This document shows, in pieces, positions 23,917 through 36,540 of a stretch of 64,000 bases of DNA (positions are counted from its first letter, which is position 1; the number at the start of each line of letters is the position of its first letter). The DNA is taken from positions 277,344,598 through 277,408,597 of the forward strand of contig CM062804.1 of assembly GCA_031772625.1 (NCBI GenBank), in the 5' to 3' direction. Under the pieces are notes generated by a model. The model made no database searches. It worked only from the letters and a program-made list of their open reading frames with translations, and was not told the origin of the DNA. The DNA is from Pinus tabuliformis (Eukaryota; Streptophyta; Pinopsida; Pinales; Pinaceae). A program made the position numbers and the translations under genes.

Positions 23917-26900
23917 TTAAGATATTCGCTCAAGTAGATCAAGAACAACTTCTACACCACATTTATTTATCTTAGTCTTCTTGCAATGTTGTTTATTTGG
24001 CATACATGCCCACACTATGGTATTAATTGGAATAGAGCCAAGTTCTTTGTCATCAAGATTTGATACCCAATATTGCTCTAAAGTTTTTCCATTGTGTTTC
24101 CCTAATATAGGCTTCCACCAATCATACTTTACATGAAGATTCTCACTTTCATTATCCCTAAACATATATGAGATGGAATTTTCCATCCAAATCATCTCTC
24201 CTGCATCCTCATTTCCTTATCTAACTAACAACATATTTCCTTTCTCAATATCAATCATTTGATTGAATGTTGGCTTTGAATTCTTGCACTTGGGTCCAAC
24301 ATATACTTATTCATCTGTCACATTATCAAAATATCCATCCATAATACTTGAGATTACATGGAGTGCATTATGGTCAACATCAACAATGTGCCTTGTCTTG
24401 GGCCAGAAATCCTCAAAAGATGAATCACTTCCATATATTATTCTATGATTATTATAGATTCCATCTAATGTCTGAAGAAATATGTCCCGATACACTACTT
24501 TATTTTTCCATTCCTCTCTAACAATTGGTCGGTCGTCATTGCCGATAATGTCTTTCCACATTTTTATGTATGATGTTATCCCTTCCTTTAGTTCTTTTAA
24601 ATAGGCATCATTCTTTTTGGAAGTTAAGAAATATGGCTTCCCTATGGGAATTATAGGTCGACCTTTATCATCTATATTCCATAAGTCAACTGGTTGTAAC
24701 CACTCAGTATCTCTAATGGATTCTTTGTACCTTAACACTGGAACATCATTGAGTACAAGAAATTGGAAGTATTGGACATTAATATGTCCAAATAGTGTAT
24801 TTTTTCCCTCCATGATGTATCCATTAAGGAACATTTTGAAGTCATATACCTTGTCAGTAAGTATAGGTGGAAACACTCGATTTTCTTCAATTATGAGATA
24901 CGTATCCATAATTTCAGGTAAAGAATATATATCTTTACTTTTCAAGTAGGAAGACATTATTCCATAGTTTCCATCTATGTATTCATGGTTGTGCCCCATA
25001 GGAAAGAACCCAACCTCAATAATGATGAAGACACCATGTGGAGTTAAAAGTGATAGAAACATGAAAAGGTAACGATTATTATTATCACTTGCCGTATTGT
25101 CCAATTGTAACAACAAATGTGGAGGAAGAGGTTTAAAATCAACATTTTGAATTTTTGATCTTCCATGAGATATAAAACCATCCTTGTACACTTGACATTT
25201 TCAGTAAATATAGGTTTCAAGTAATGCATCCACAAGTGGGTTTCTTGAACTTCAACTTTCATAAAGTAGATCACCATACATATCAATTTGTGGATCTTTA
25301 AGGTCCCTTACACACTTTGCAAGGGATATAATAGTACATTTTGATCCAACATGTACAAATGGTATGGAGAAATGACCAAAACCACTTATCTTATGCCCAT
25401 ATGTTAGCATACCTATCAATTAAAAACCTAAATTTGTTCCTACAATAGATGTTTATTTGACATGTAGCCTTGGGATTGAAGTCTTTGTTTAATCCATTTT
25501 ATCATGGATAATGCTGAAATACTCCTTTGGAAACTTCTCTGACATAATTCTATGGGCATAGTAGAAATATCTTCCACACACAACAGTATTGTTATGTTTG
25601 TTCAGTCTACCTCGGGCCTTTTCTTCCAACTCTTTTGTAGTCACTGACTTCATCTGTTATTTCAACACAATACATTCAATGAATTTACTGAAGTTAGTGT
25701 TCTTTGAAAATGCCACATCTCAAAAATTAGTATTCTAGATCTTGCTTATTGTTGATTATGATATTGATGGGTAATTGAGATTTTGAAGAGCCTCATTGAT
25801 CTCTTTTAATGAATAATTTTGTGTGTAAGTAAAAGGAAGCAATCTTAAACATGCATATGTTCCATCTCCTTCAACTTGGCATGTTTGGTTTGGTGAAAAA
25901 TTTTAATTATCCATTACAATTCTATGCAATATGTTTATGCCTTTAACGGTGTGTGCTCGTGCTTTGCATGTGTTGGTGTTACCATGAATGGCTTTGATCT
26001 GTCCATGGTGTAAATAATGTTGGTAGTTATATAATGTTCTTTGAGGAATCTTATGTATCTTACACCATGCTTTCTTACAAATAAAATTCCCATTAAATAT
26101 CATGTCCTTTAGTTTTCTAGCAATGGGTGTTAGGCTATAGCCATGGATCGTTGACCTCACTGTGTTTGAAATGAGTGAATTCAAGACAAATTCCTTAATA
26201 CCATTTTCATTTATTTGTCCCATACCCCTTCTAGCACCTGCAATGGCCTTCCTATGAACATGTTGAAGATAATATTTTCTACAACATACACCTGTTGGCC
26301 AAAGTCGAATTTCTTTCTCTTCATATATTTTTGTTTGACATTTTGCAAATTTTTTTGTAGCCATAACTCATTTAATCCTTTTATATGATCTTGTTACATG
26401 CATATCGATTGAGTTTCTATATTTTCCATTACAAAGATCCCCGTCACATTTTTTTAAGGTATTTGTGTCCTCTATAACATCCCATATCACCATTTCCTTG
26501 GGTGGCTCATTGAACTTTTCCTTTACCCTTAATATCTCACCTTTCTTATCCACCAAATTATTTATTGGCCATCTAACCAAACAGTGTGTAGACTTATCCC
26601 AAAATTTTCATATTTCACAATTTCCATCTATATCTTCTAAACAAAAACCAAATTCCATTTCACCTAATGTTTCACCCTCAATAATGTCATCCTCACGGAC
26701 ATTGACTAACATTCCTTTGGCAATGTGCATGCTTGTTCCCATGCATTCATGTGTAAGAGAAACCTTTTTGCATATGAATCTAAACCTATCTTGGGGAATA
26801 TTTATGGCATGATCATAACAATGAGCTTCCAAATCTAATTCTAGCCAAATCTCATAAGATTCCAAAACACCCCCTAGTGTAAGTTCAAATCCTATTGGAT

Positions 26901-27080
26901 GTGCTAGAGGAGAATCATGTATTAACACCTTCTCAATTTTAACATCTATGCATCCTTTCGTTACCATCTTTCCATGCACTTTATGCCCAAGCTCTATCTT
27001 TAATATGGATCCCTCACCCACTTTCACTCCATGCTGTAGAAGATCTACCCTATCTCCAATGGAAAATGTAGAAAAAACAT
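23917..27080 (-). pseudogene. DUF7869-type transposase-like protein gene, decayed
   Basis: Reading leftwards, the order is: an N-terminal domain (27065-26610) with CKKVSLTHECM and AKGMLVNV..EGETLG; a basic region with CCRKYYLQHVHRKAIAGAR and KKAWCKIHKIPQRTLYNY (26364-25903); SIIHDKMD-TKTSIPR (about 25530-25480); a long open stretch (25191-24307) with HLLLQLDNTASDNNNRYLF and GHNHEYID; and a C-terminal end (24195-23917). The D..N.NR and GH.H..ID motifs mark the DUF7869 family, abundant in plants and probably an RNase H-fold transposase or integrase. In-frame stops occur near 26608, 26368, 25915, 25490 and 25460, with frameshifts around 25190-25290. I could not define element ends. Confidence 0.7.
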
Positions 27081-27626
27081 TTACACCTATAAACCAATGT
27101 AAATAAAATTAGTATTTACTCAAGAAAGAACATTTATTATACTATCAATAATACTGAACACATGCTTCAATATTTTTATTTACCTATCTTGTACCTCAAA
27201 TCCATAACCTTCCATGTGTGCAAATCTAGCTCTTAAGTAAAAAGTGAAGAAATATAAGTGATGAATCGCTATAGATAGTGACTGAAGATCTCTTTAGTTA
27301 TAAAAGAGAGCTATTTGTTCGAGTACATATCATTGTGTGCTTTTAATCTATAGTTTAATGTAACGAATAGCACAAGTTGTTCTCCCCCTCCCACCAACCA
27401 CAAAACCCGTTACCACATTACCCTAATTCAATAATATTTGCAAAATGATTGCATGGGCTACGTGTCTCATAGACACTTTAATCATTAAATACCTGTGATT
27501 TCGAAGTTCTGACATTAATTGGTCGTGGGAATATAACCCGATTTATAAAATTTTGAAATCTTTTAATTAAATAAATACTTTCCTAATTTTAAATCAAGTT
27601 TTTACCACATGTCTCTAACACTAGAA
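27081..27626. other. spacer between the DUF7869 relic and the Tat element
   Basis: No gene is recognised. A minus-strand ATG at about 27213 opens MEGYGFEVQD and ends at a GTAAAT donor. It could be a first exon of the DUF7869 gene, but the frame does not join cleanly. Confidence 0.3.
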
Positions 27627-27631
27627 AGAAC

Positions 27632-28605
27632 TGTTATAACATCATTTACCACCTTTGTATACTTGATGCTCTAAGTCATGGCCTTGGGCATCCCTTTCCC
27701 ATCAGACTTGGTACAAATATTAAAAAACATTATTTTAAATTCCATATGTGACTCTGCCCTGTAAAAAGTGCATGCACATGTGGGTTCATCTATACCTGAC
27801 TGATGTATATGATTTAAAATATTAAAAAAATTATAAAATCCCTATTTTTTGGGTGGGGTTTACAGGTTACATCGGAAGCCTACCTACAGGAGCTCGTGGC
27901 CTAACTGTTTCCCAACTGAAAAAACTGTTTTGAGGTCATATAAATACACCTCATGGGGAAGGCCTAAGGAGAGAGAGAGAGAGATAGGATATTGATATTA
28001 TATCCAAGTTGTCCCTGATCAAGTCTGATTTTATCCTTGTGCCTCCTGCACTCCCAACTATAGGAAACTCTTGTTTCCTCATTGTGATGTCCATCTCCTT
28101 TATATGGCATCCATGTGTATGCTTTTGAAAGAGGATTGTTGAGGCTTCAGATGGACATATCCGGACGAAGGTTTCGCTTGGAGCTGGAGAAGGATCAAGT
28201 TGTATTCTTCCATATTCTTTTGCTATCATCAATAGAGAAGCCATGTCTTGTTGCTAATGGTTAGATCTTAATGCTTTAATTCATGTTTAAATCTAATTGA
28301 TGTATGATTTCATGTTTTATGCTTATATTCTTATATGATCTAACACTTATATCATGAACATGCTTTCTATTACTGCTATTGTATATGCTTTTCTTGAATG
28401 AGTTGTAGGTTTTAAGCCATTGGAGGAAGCATAGGGTTTGGACCCTATGGGAATGATCTCAAATGTAAGACTTCCGAGTAATACTTCTTCCTACTTCAAT
28501 ATTTTAAGTATTAAGGCTGCTTGTTTGTCTGCTTCTTATTGGTGTATTCCCTCTACTCTATTGGGGTTCCCAACCCATACCCTAGGGTGTACAATTTCCG
28601 TAACA
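27632..28605 (+). repeat. 5' LTR of the Tat element
   Basis: 974 bases, TGTTATAACATC...CCGTAACA, with a short GA microsatellite at about 27970. Preceded by AGAAC. Confidence 0.92.
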
Positions 28606-28609
28606 AAAT

Positions 28610-28627
28610 TGACAATTATGCTGGGGA
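28610..28627 (+). other. decayed primer-binding site, possibly tRNA-Asp type
   Basis: TGACAATTATGCTGGGGA lies four bases after the 5' LTR and matches the plant tRNA-Asp complement TGGCGCCGTTGCCGGGGA at 11 of 18 positions, with most mismatches being transitions. The position is right; the identity is uncertain. Confidence 0.45.
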
Positions 28628-29338
28628 ATTATTCTAGTATTTCCTAGTTTGGGTTGTTTTCTTTCTTGATCTAGGATTTCTTGTTTGATTTCATGCCTTT
28701 CCAATATCTTTGAATTGTCTACAACCTGGGCAAACAGTCTCATCTTCAGGATCAGACCTAATTTTTTATTTTTTCCTTACTAACTTTTCTATACATGGGT
28801 TTCAGTATATATAGTTGTGTATACACATGATTTTGTCCAAAAAACACACGTATACGCGTGTTTCCTTGAGAACAGTCGCATATACACGCGGGTCTGTCAC
28901 TGCACAGTCACGTATGCCTAGTTTTATTTGAATTTTTCAAATTTCGAGGCCAGTAAGGGGTTCTTCCTAATGTTTCTTGTTTAGTTTTATTCATTTATTT
29001 CTTGGGAAAGTTTTTCTTCAGGAAGATTATCAGTTTCTTGTCTCTGTTTGTGAAAAGACCTAGTCAACCTAGGGTTTTCTTTTTGGTAAGGTGTTGGTTT
29101 CTATGTTTGGGTTAAATCCTTCTTGGTGAATTTCTTGGCTATTATGAGTCTTTGGAATAGAGAATTGGTTTCAATTCATTTATAACCCAGCCTTTGCATT
29201 ACTTTCCCTTTCTTTCCTGAAAGTTGGTGTCCTTGGTTTTTTCTTGATTTTTGAGAAAGTTTTTCTTGCAATCTTGCAAAGTTTTCTTGGTTCTCTTGAA
29301 TTGTTTCTTGTTTGCTAGAGTTTGTATGTTTCTCTTCA
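28628..29338 (+). other. 5' untranslated part of the Tat element (before the nested insertion)
   Basis: T-rich with no open frame. It contains a GC-bearing cluster (about 28850-28920) with CACGCGGGT and CACGTATG that recurs in the 3' part near 44850. Confidence 0.6.
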
Positions 29339-29343
29339 GATCA

Positions 29344-29678
29344 TGTTATGAAACTAGCTCAAGAAAAAGATAGAAAAGATAGATCAACGCCTTAAAATTC
29401 AGCCTCTTCGAGGGGGCAACCTCCTTTACATTACATAAATGAACAATTCTTGGATGATTCAAATGAAAAAACCTCCTTTTCTATATATAGGAGTCTAAGG
29501 AGTCACAATATAACCCAGCTCACCTAACAATAATAATATAAAGCCACAAAAATAACAATAGAGGGATTCTATGGGGCACAGTAATAACAATATGGGGACA
29601 ATAGGGGCACAACAATATTAATAAGAGGTACAACTACAATAGTAATGGGGTAATCACTAGTATTATAGGGACCCAACA
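29344..29678 (-). repeat. LTR of the chromovirus (left, 3' LTR)
   Basis: 335 bases. Contains TATATATAGGAG at about 29482, a TATA-like sequence also present in the other LTR. Confidence 0.95.
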
Positions 29679-29706
29679 TGCCCTCCCCTTCAAAAAAGTG
29701 TTGTCC

Positions 29707-31545
29707 TCAACGCTTGAGTAGTTCTAGATGCTTCTGTATAAAATTCTCATCCTCCCATGTGGAATCTTCAGCAGATAAGTTATTCCACTTGATAAGATAC
29801 TCTGAAATTGATCGATTTCGTACCTGTCGAGTTCTTGTTTTTGTGACTGCTTGTGGTTCCATTATAATTTTTCCTTCCTCGTCAAGTTCTGGCAATATTG
29901 TTTGAACTGGGAGCTTATCGCCTATAACCTTCTTTAAACATGAAACATGGAAAACTGGGTGCAATCGAGAAGCTGCAGTAAGCTCCAATTTGTATGTCAT
30001 AGTACCAATCTTTTGCAACAACTTGTACGAAACATAATACTTTGGTGATAATTTATTATCCTTCTTAGCTTGCTTGAGGGACATTTTCTTATGTGGTTGT
30101 AGCCGTAGGAATACCCAATCACCTACATCAAAACTTCTTTCGCTGCGATGTTGATCTGCCCGTTGTTTCATTCTATTCTGTGCCAACACGAGGTTATCCT
30201 TTAAGAGTTGGAGTACTTGTTGTTGATGTTCAATGTGATGTTCCACTGCTTGAACCTTAGAATTTTCTCTTAAATATGATGTGATGGATGGTGGCTGATA
30301 CCCATAAAGTGCCATAAATGGGGTAATTTTTGTTGCTGTATGGAAGGAAGTGTTATACCACCATTCAGCCAGAGGCAACCATTTGACCCATTGTTTCTGT
30401 TTATCAGATACAAAGCAACGAAGATATCCTTCCAAACATTTTTTTACTATCTCAGTTTTCCCATAAGATTGAGGATGATAAGATGAGCTATGAACAAACT
30501 GAGTACCAAGACAAGAAAATAATTTTGTCCAAAAATTTCCAGTGAAAATGGGATCTCTGTCAGTTACAATAATCTTTTGGTTTCCATGTAGCTTTTGAAT
30601 TGTTTCCATAAATGCAGTAGAAACTGTACTGGCTCTAAATGGATGTGATAATGCACAAAAGTGTGCATACTTGGTAAGTCTGTCAACTACCACCATGATG
30701 ACACTCTTTCCCTCAGACTTGGGTAAATTTGTGACAAAATCCATTGAAACCTCCTCCCAATGTTGGCTTGGAATGGATAAAGGTTGTAATAGACCCGGTG
30801 TCTTAATTGTTTTAACTTTATTTTGTTGGCAATCCAAACATTCCGCCACAAACTTTTGAATATCTAATTTAAGGCCATCTAAAAAAAATTCCTTCTTAAC
30901 CCTGTGGTAAGTTTTTGAAAATCCGGAGTGCCCTCCTAAGGGAGAAGTGTGCAATTCCATAAGAATCTTTTGTTTTAGCTGGGAATTCTTACAGAGGTAT
31001 AAGCAATCTTTGTACCATAACGAATCATTTTTCCAGCTAAATGTATCCGACGTACTGGAATCTTGTTGTAACTTTCGAATAAGTGCCCACATGTCTTCAT
31101 CCTTCTTCCATTCCTCCCTTGCTTCGTTTATCCAATCTGGTTGGATAATAGAAATGGCGCACAACAATGCTTCCACATCCTCATCCTTTCTTGAGAGTGC
31201 ATCTGCCACCACATTTTGCTTCCCTTTTTTGTAGATGATTTCAAAGTCATAACCCAACATCTTTGTGACCCACTTTTGTTGCTCTTCAGAGGATAATCTT
31301 TGTTCTAAAAAGTATTTAACGCTATCATGATCCGTTTTTACCTTGAAGTGTCTTCCCATTAGGTAGGGTCGCCATTTCTTAAGTGCATGGAGTATTGCCA
31401 ACATTTCCTTCTCATAAATAGCTTTGTGTAAAAACTTTCCCTTGATTGGACGACTTTCAAAATCAATGGGTCTTTCATCTTGCATTAAAATAGCACCAAT
31501 TCCATTTCCTGAAGCATCACATTCCACAACAAAAGGTTTTTGTGA
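29707..31545 (-). pseudogene. chromovirus pol: RNase H, integrase and chromodomain
   Basis: A 606-codon uninterrupted frame. RNase H starts at [14 protein letters not shown] and includes KTDHDSVKYFL and VVADALSRK. The integrase zinc finger shows LHTSPLGGHSGF and C-x2-C (CLDCQ). The catalytic triad is present as MDFVTNLP, VTDRDPIF and the glutamate of KTEIVKKCLE. A GDWVFLRLQP block follows, then a C-terminal chromodomain with YLIKWNNL and STWEDE, which in this family binds histone marks and directs integration. The frame stops about 30 bases before the 3' LTR. It is separated from reverse transcriptase by a frameshift near 31530. This part alone looks intact. Confidence 0.92.
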
Positions 31546-32985
31546 AGTCCAGTGTAGCTAAGTCAGGTGCTTGGCACATTGCCTCTTTAAGATGTTCGAA
31601 GGCCTTTGTTGCTTCTAGAGTCCATGAAAATGCATATTTCTTCAATAGTGTTGTTAGAGGTGCTGCTATTCTCCCATAATTCTTAACAAACTTGCGATAA
31701 TACCCTGTCAACCCGAGAAATCCTCGCAGATGTTTTATGGATGTGGGGATTTTCCATTCCTTAATGGCTTTAATTTTGCTAGGGTCTACCTTAACTCCTT
31801 CATGAGATACAATATGACCCAGATATTCCACCTCTTGTACTCCAAAGAATCATTTGGATCTTTTTGCATATAATTTATTCTCCTCTAATAGTTGTAGCAC
31901 CCTGTCAACATGTTCAACATGATCCTTCTAAGACTTGCTGTAGATTAATATATCATCAAGAAATACTAACACAAATTTTCTAAGGAATGGTTGGAAAATT
32001 GAATTCATCAAACCTTGAAATGTTGAGGGTGCATTGGTAAGGCCAAAAGGCATGACCAAAAATTCATAATGGCCCTCATGAGTTCTACATGCTGTTTTCA
32101 GAATGTCTTCAATCTTCATTCTAATTTGATGATATCATGAATGAAGATCCAACTTGGTGATGTAAATTGATCCATGCAATTCATCCAGTAATTCATCAAT
32201 GACAGGAATGGGAAACTTATCTTTAATAGTGAGCTTGTTGAGCTCCTTATAATCCGGAAATATGCGCCATGATCCATCCTTCTTGTGCACCAATACTATT
32301 GGAACAGAGAAAGAACTTTGACTCGGTTGAATTATACCAGCCTCTAGCATTTCTGCAACCATACGTTCAATTTCACTCTTTTGGGCATAGGGATATCTGT
32401 ATGGCTTGATGTTTGGAGGAAAACTTCCTGGAATCAGATGAATAGCATGATCATGATCACGAATAGGTGGGAGACCTTTGGGAGTATCAAATACCTTGGA
32501 ATGATTGTCCAAGACTTTTTGGAGATCTGGAGAAATAAATGATTCCAATGTGGAAACATCTAGCGAACATAATTGTGCAATTACACCTTTTCGCTCCTTT
32601 TTTAGAAGCTTTGTCATACCTTTAGAGCTGATTATCTTTCCCGGTTTCCATGCAATACCCCTTAATTCAACTTCCTTTCCTTCCACAGAAAATTTCATGA
32701 AAATTTCTTGAAAATTAAAAGCTATTGTACCCAAGGATTGTAGCCATTGGACTCCTAATACAACATCAACACCTCCCATTGGAATGGAAAGCATTGGGCT
32801 AGTCAATACATATTCTCCCATGGATAGCTTGATATTATGGCACTTTCCAGAGAAATTTATTGTTCTTCCATTTGCAACCATCACTTGATACTCTGGTGCT
32901 GGATATAAGAAGCAATTCAATTCTTTTGCTACCTTACAATGAATAAAATTGTGGGCACTTCCTGAATCAATCAACACTATACTTT
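31517..32985 (-). pseudogene. chromovirus pol: aspartic protease and reverse transcriptase
   Basis: Protease active site LIDSGSAHNF lies at the start (about 32975). The reverse transcriptase runs through IPVIDELLDELHG, ITKLDL and [19 protein letters not shown] to the catalytic FLDD ([12 protein letters not shown]), then EYLGHIVS and [15 protein letters not shown]. Lesions are a TGA at about 32133 inside the LDL.SGYHQI block, a stop after YSKS (about 31927), another near 31850, and a frameshift into the RNase H frame near 31530. The enzyme would not be made from this copy. Confidence 0.9.
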
Positions 32986-34158
32986 TTTCTTCTTGATTTG
33001 TCCTTCTATCTTGATGGTTTGAGGAGTGGTAATTCCTGCCAATGCATTACAAGATATGGTCGGATTCATTTGTTCTTCATATAGGCTTTTTTCCTGGAGT
33101 ATATCCTCTTCTTTTGACCTTTCTTGCTCCTTTTCTTCTTCCTCTTCACAATCTATGTAGAATAATTTCTTCTCAGCACACTTATGACCTTTAGTGTATT
33201 TTCTATCACAACTGTAACAAAGCCCTTTTGCTCTTATTTTTTCCAATTGTTGTGGTGTCAACCTTATAGGTTGTGGAAGACTAGCGGCAACAACACTTCC
33301 GTCTTTATAGTTGTGAGTGGTATGCTTCCTGGTTGCCATAATTTTGCTTTCCATTTTTCTTGCTAACCTGAATGCCTTCTCTAATGAATCAGGTTCCCAA
33401 AGGCAAACATCATGTTGGATATTATCCTTTAAAGACCCTATGAACACATCAATCCTATGCTCCTCTGGAATATTTTTTACCTTTATGTTCAATTTTTGGA
33501 ACTCCTCAATGTGCTCCATTATTGAACCCTTTTGTTTGAGACTTATCAATTGGCTAAAAAAAGTGTTGCTTTTTGTATCCTCATAATGTGCTATCATTTC
33601 TTCCGTAAAAATTGCCCAAGTGATAAATTGTTTACGAGAGCAAAGCCATTGATACCATACAAACTGATTTTGTTCCAAATATAGAGTTGCAATACGTACC
33701 TTTTGTGTGTTTTGCACATTATTGAGATCGAAAAATTGCTCCATCTATAATATCCATGTTGCGGGATCCTTGCCATCAAACTTCCTCATATCGATTTTTG
33801 GAATATGGTGTGTCTTCGATCCAACATTAGAGTCTATGAAATCATGATTAACATTTCCTTTGTTTGCATCATGAGTTTCCTTTCCTCCCCTTTCACCATT
33901 AGTAAGTATTTCTTGTAGAAAATTTGTCAAATCTGCCTTCAAATCTATCTTCAAATCGTCAATCTTGGCTTCCATGCCCTTTATCTTAGATTCCACTCCA
34001 TTTATCTTAGCTTCTGTTAGATTTTGTGAGAGTGAAATTTTTTGCACTTGGTCTTGTAATTTTGATATATCATGTAGCATTTCTTCCTCTTCTTCATGAG
34101 TCATGCTAGAGCTTTTAGATTTTTTACTAGGTGTTTGCATTTTCTTTCCTCGACGCAT
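32977..34158 (-). pseudogene. chromovirus gag (nucleocapsid polyprotein)
   Basis: The first part (34158-33745) is a coiled-coil-rich N-terminus ending KFDGKDPATWIL, where a TAG replaces a glutamine codon. The second part (33744-32977) continues with the retrotransposon gag domain (QWLCSRKQFITWAIF) and a zinc knuckle CYSCDRKYTKGHKC. A frameshift at about 32980 separates it from the protease. With only the one stop, it is recently inactivated. Confidence 0.88.
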
Positions 34159-34706
34159 CAGTTACTGATACTAATGCTCTACTATGCCCTTTGAATTCCT
34201 TCAAAATAATTTTTCAAACCAAGCTTAAGCAAAAATTTAAAAAATCTACACACATTTTTTCACTTTGTAGGAGCTCGATATTGCCTCTGATGTATCTCTG
34301 TAATTTCAGATCATCCAATTCTGAAATTGCGACCTGTGGTAGCCCTCTGTGTCCTCTTTCCAATGCCACCAATCTAACCCCAATTGGATTCTCCAATGAA
34401 GAGTTATGCCAAATCTCCCACAGTGACCTTCTTACAAAATTTCAATCCGATGCTCAGAGAGAAAGTTATGATGATTTTCCCCAGGTCACCTGTTTGGAAT
34501 GTAATTCAGGAGTCTACAAAAAGACCAACTTCCTCAGATCGTATCTCCGCAAATATAGCACGAAAAACTCTGAAATTCAGACTCGAGCTTCAACGCGATG
34601 TCTTCTCAATTGGGTTTTTTTGTAGCTTCTAAAACATCGCAGAAAAAAAGTTATAGTGAAAATGCCACGATGACCTATTTGGAGCAGCGAAACCCTAGAA
34701 TCCAAA

Positions 34707-34718
34707 GCTCTGATACCA
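34707..34718 (-). other. primer-binding site, initiator tRNA-Met
   Basis: The reverse complement reads TGGTATCAGAGC exactly, two bases inside the right LTR of the chromovirus. Confidence 0.95.
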
Positions 34719-34720
34719 AA

Positions 34721-35052
34721 TGTTATGAAACCAGCTCAAGGAAAAGATAGAAAGATAGAGCAACGCCTTAAAATTCAGCCTCTTCGAGGGGCCAACCTCC
34801 TTTACATTACATAAATGAACAATTCTTGGATGATTCAAATGACAAAACCTCCTTTCTATATATAGGAGTCTAAGGAGTCACAATATAACCTAGCCGACCT
34901 AACAATAATAATATAAAGCCACAAAATAACAATAGAGGGATTCTATGGGGCACAGTAATAACAATATGGGGACAATAGGGGCACAACAATATTAATAAGG
35001 GGTACAACTACAATAGTAATGGGGTAATCACTAGTATTATAGGGACCCAACA
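34721..35052 (-). repeat. LTR of the chromovirus (right, 5' LTR)
   Basis: 332 bases, near-identical to 29344-29678, followed by the target copy GATCA. Confidence 0.95.
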
Positions 35053-35057
35053 GATCA

Positions 35058-36540
35058 TTTCATTTGAGTTTGTAGCCCCCTGACATTCTATGCCTTATCA
35101 TGCATATGATATATATGGCTTGTGAAGTTTGAGGTATTTTATGCTTGAATTTGATTTTGAAGCATTTAGTAGTTTTTTATTTCTCAAAAACTCTTTTGTG
35201 TCCTTAAAAATAAAAAGATAAAAACATTGTTTCATTGCCTTCCTTTTTCCTTTTTGGTTTTGTTTTTGGTCTCTTTATCATTTTGAGCAATTGTGAACTC
35301 TTTTCATTAGGTCGAATTCGATTGATTTTGGGAAGTTTTTGTGAGTGAATTTTTTCTTCCTCTTGTCAAGTTTGGCCTCTTGTTCACTTTAATAAACACA
35401 TTTGCTTGTTTTTAGAGTAGTATTTTGAATATTTCATTAGACATTTAGTTTGCATTAGCATAGTTGCATTATATTTTTAGTCCTTTTGTATATTTTGAAT
35501 GTGTGAGTGTGTGTTTTGAAAAAAGAAAAAGAATTTTTTTCTTTCATAGTTTGTTCATAGAACCTTGTAGAAATCTCTTTCGATCGAAAATAAAAATTGC
35601 ATGTGCATAGAGCTAGGTTTTCTATTAATTTCTTTTGCATCCATAAAATCATAAAGTTCCACTTCCATCCTACCCCTGACCTAAAGAAAATCCATTAAAA
35701 TCAAGTGCCTAATTTAAAATGAACTAGAATGTTTTTTTATTTGTCATTAGCAATATCAACTAGTCCAGGTCATATTAGGGCCTTGGTATAGGTGAGTGGA
35801 GATTTAACTCTCCAAGGCCACTCTAAATTAAAAACATAGAAGTTTATTAAAAGAGTGAAATCCAGTATCGTGAAGTTGACCAGGAAAGATCTTCTCTTCT
35901 AGGGCTCAAGCATGAGGGTGAGTGAAGGGAGGAAAGAGAGATATCGCCTCTCTAACTTGTTAGATCTCGACTAAAGACTGTTCTGCCTGGTTGTCGATAC
36001 GACCTTGTGTCCATAGTTTCCTTTCCTAGGGATCACATAGGTGACTTTGGGGGGAATACCCGTGGTACCTGAGGTAGACGTTGCATCATTTTCATTATTA
36101 CTTCTTGAGGGTGCCCCTGCGAAGCTTGGGTACTTTGCACCGACAAAGGATTTTTATTGGAGGTCAGCATAACTATTTCTGTTACCTTCGCTGGTAGGCT
36201 TGGGCCATCATTATCCCAAACTATCTTTGGAAGGTCCTTTACATCATTTTCTTGTATTTTGGTGTCCGATCCTAATCACATAGAGTGGAAATACCTGGAA
36301 GTAGCTTGAAAGATTGTATCTTTAAGGATATTTCAGTGAGTGCCCTTTAATCCTAGATTGCAATAACTTTGTAATTTTTTGAGTCTTTACAAGTTATCAT
36401 AATAATTAAAATTGGTTGATTGACCAGTTCTTCGGTCCAGGAGGCTTCGTGGGCTCTCACATACGAGTGTTGAGCCTACTTCTAGAAGGTGTAAGAGAAA
36501 TTCTTCTAGTGATTTCCAATCAGTAGCAGTGAACGCAACG
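35058..36540 (+). other. remaining 5' untranslated part of the Tat element
   Basis: Continues 28628-29338 across the nested insertion. No substantial reading frame or recognisable motif. Confidence 0.55.

Larger units (their letters stand above)
29344..35052 (-). mobile_element. chromodomain-bearing Ty3/gypsy LTR retrotransposon (Reina-like), 5.7 kb, nested
   Basis: LTRs of 335 and 332 bases begin TGTTATGAAAC and end GGACCCAACA. The target GATCA is duplicated at 29339-29343 and 35053-35057. A perfect iMet primer site lies beside the right LTR on the minus strand. Gag, protease, reverse transcriptase, RNase H, integrase and a chromodomain follow in the standard Ty3/gypsy order. Small size, short LTRs, iMet priming and chromodomain point to the chromovirus branch, Reina-like. 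By eye the LTRs differ by about nine substitutions and three one-base indels, so this is the youngest LTR insertion here. Only a few lesions break its genes. Confidence 0.93.
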
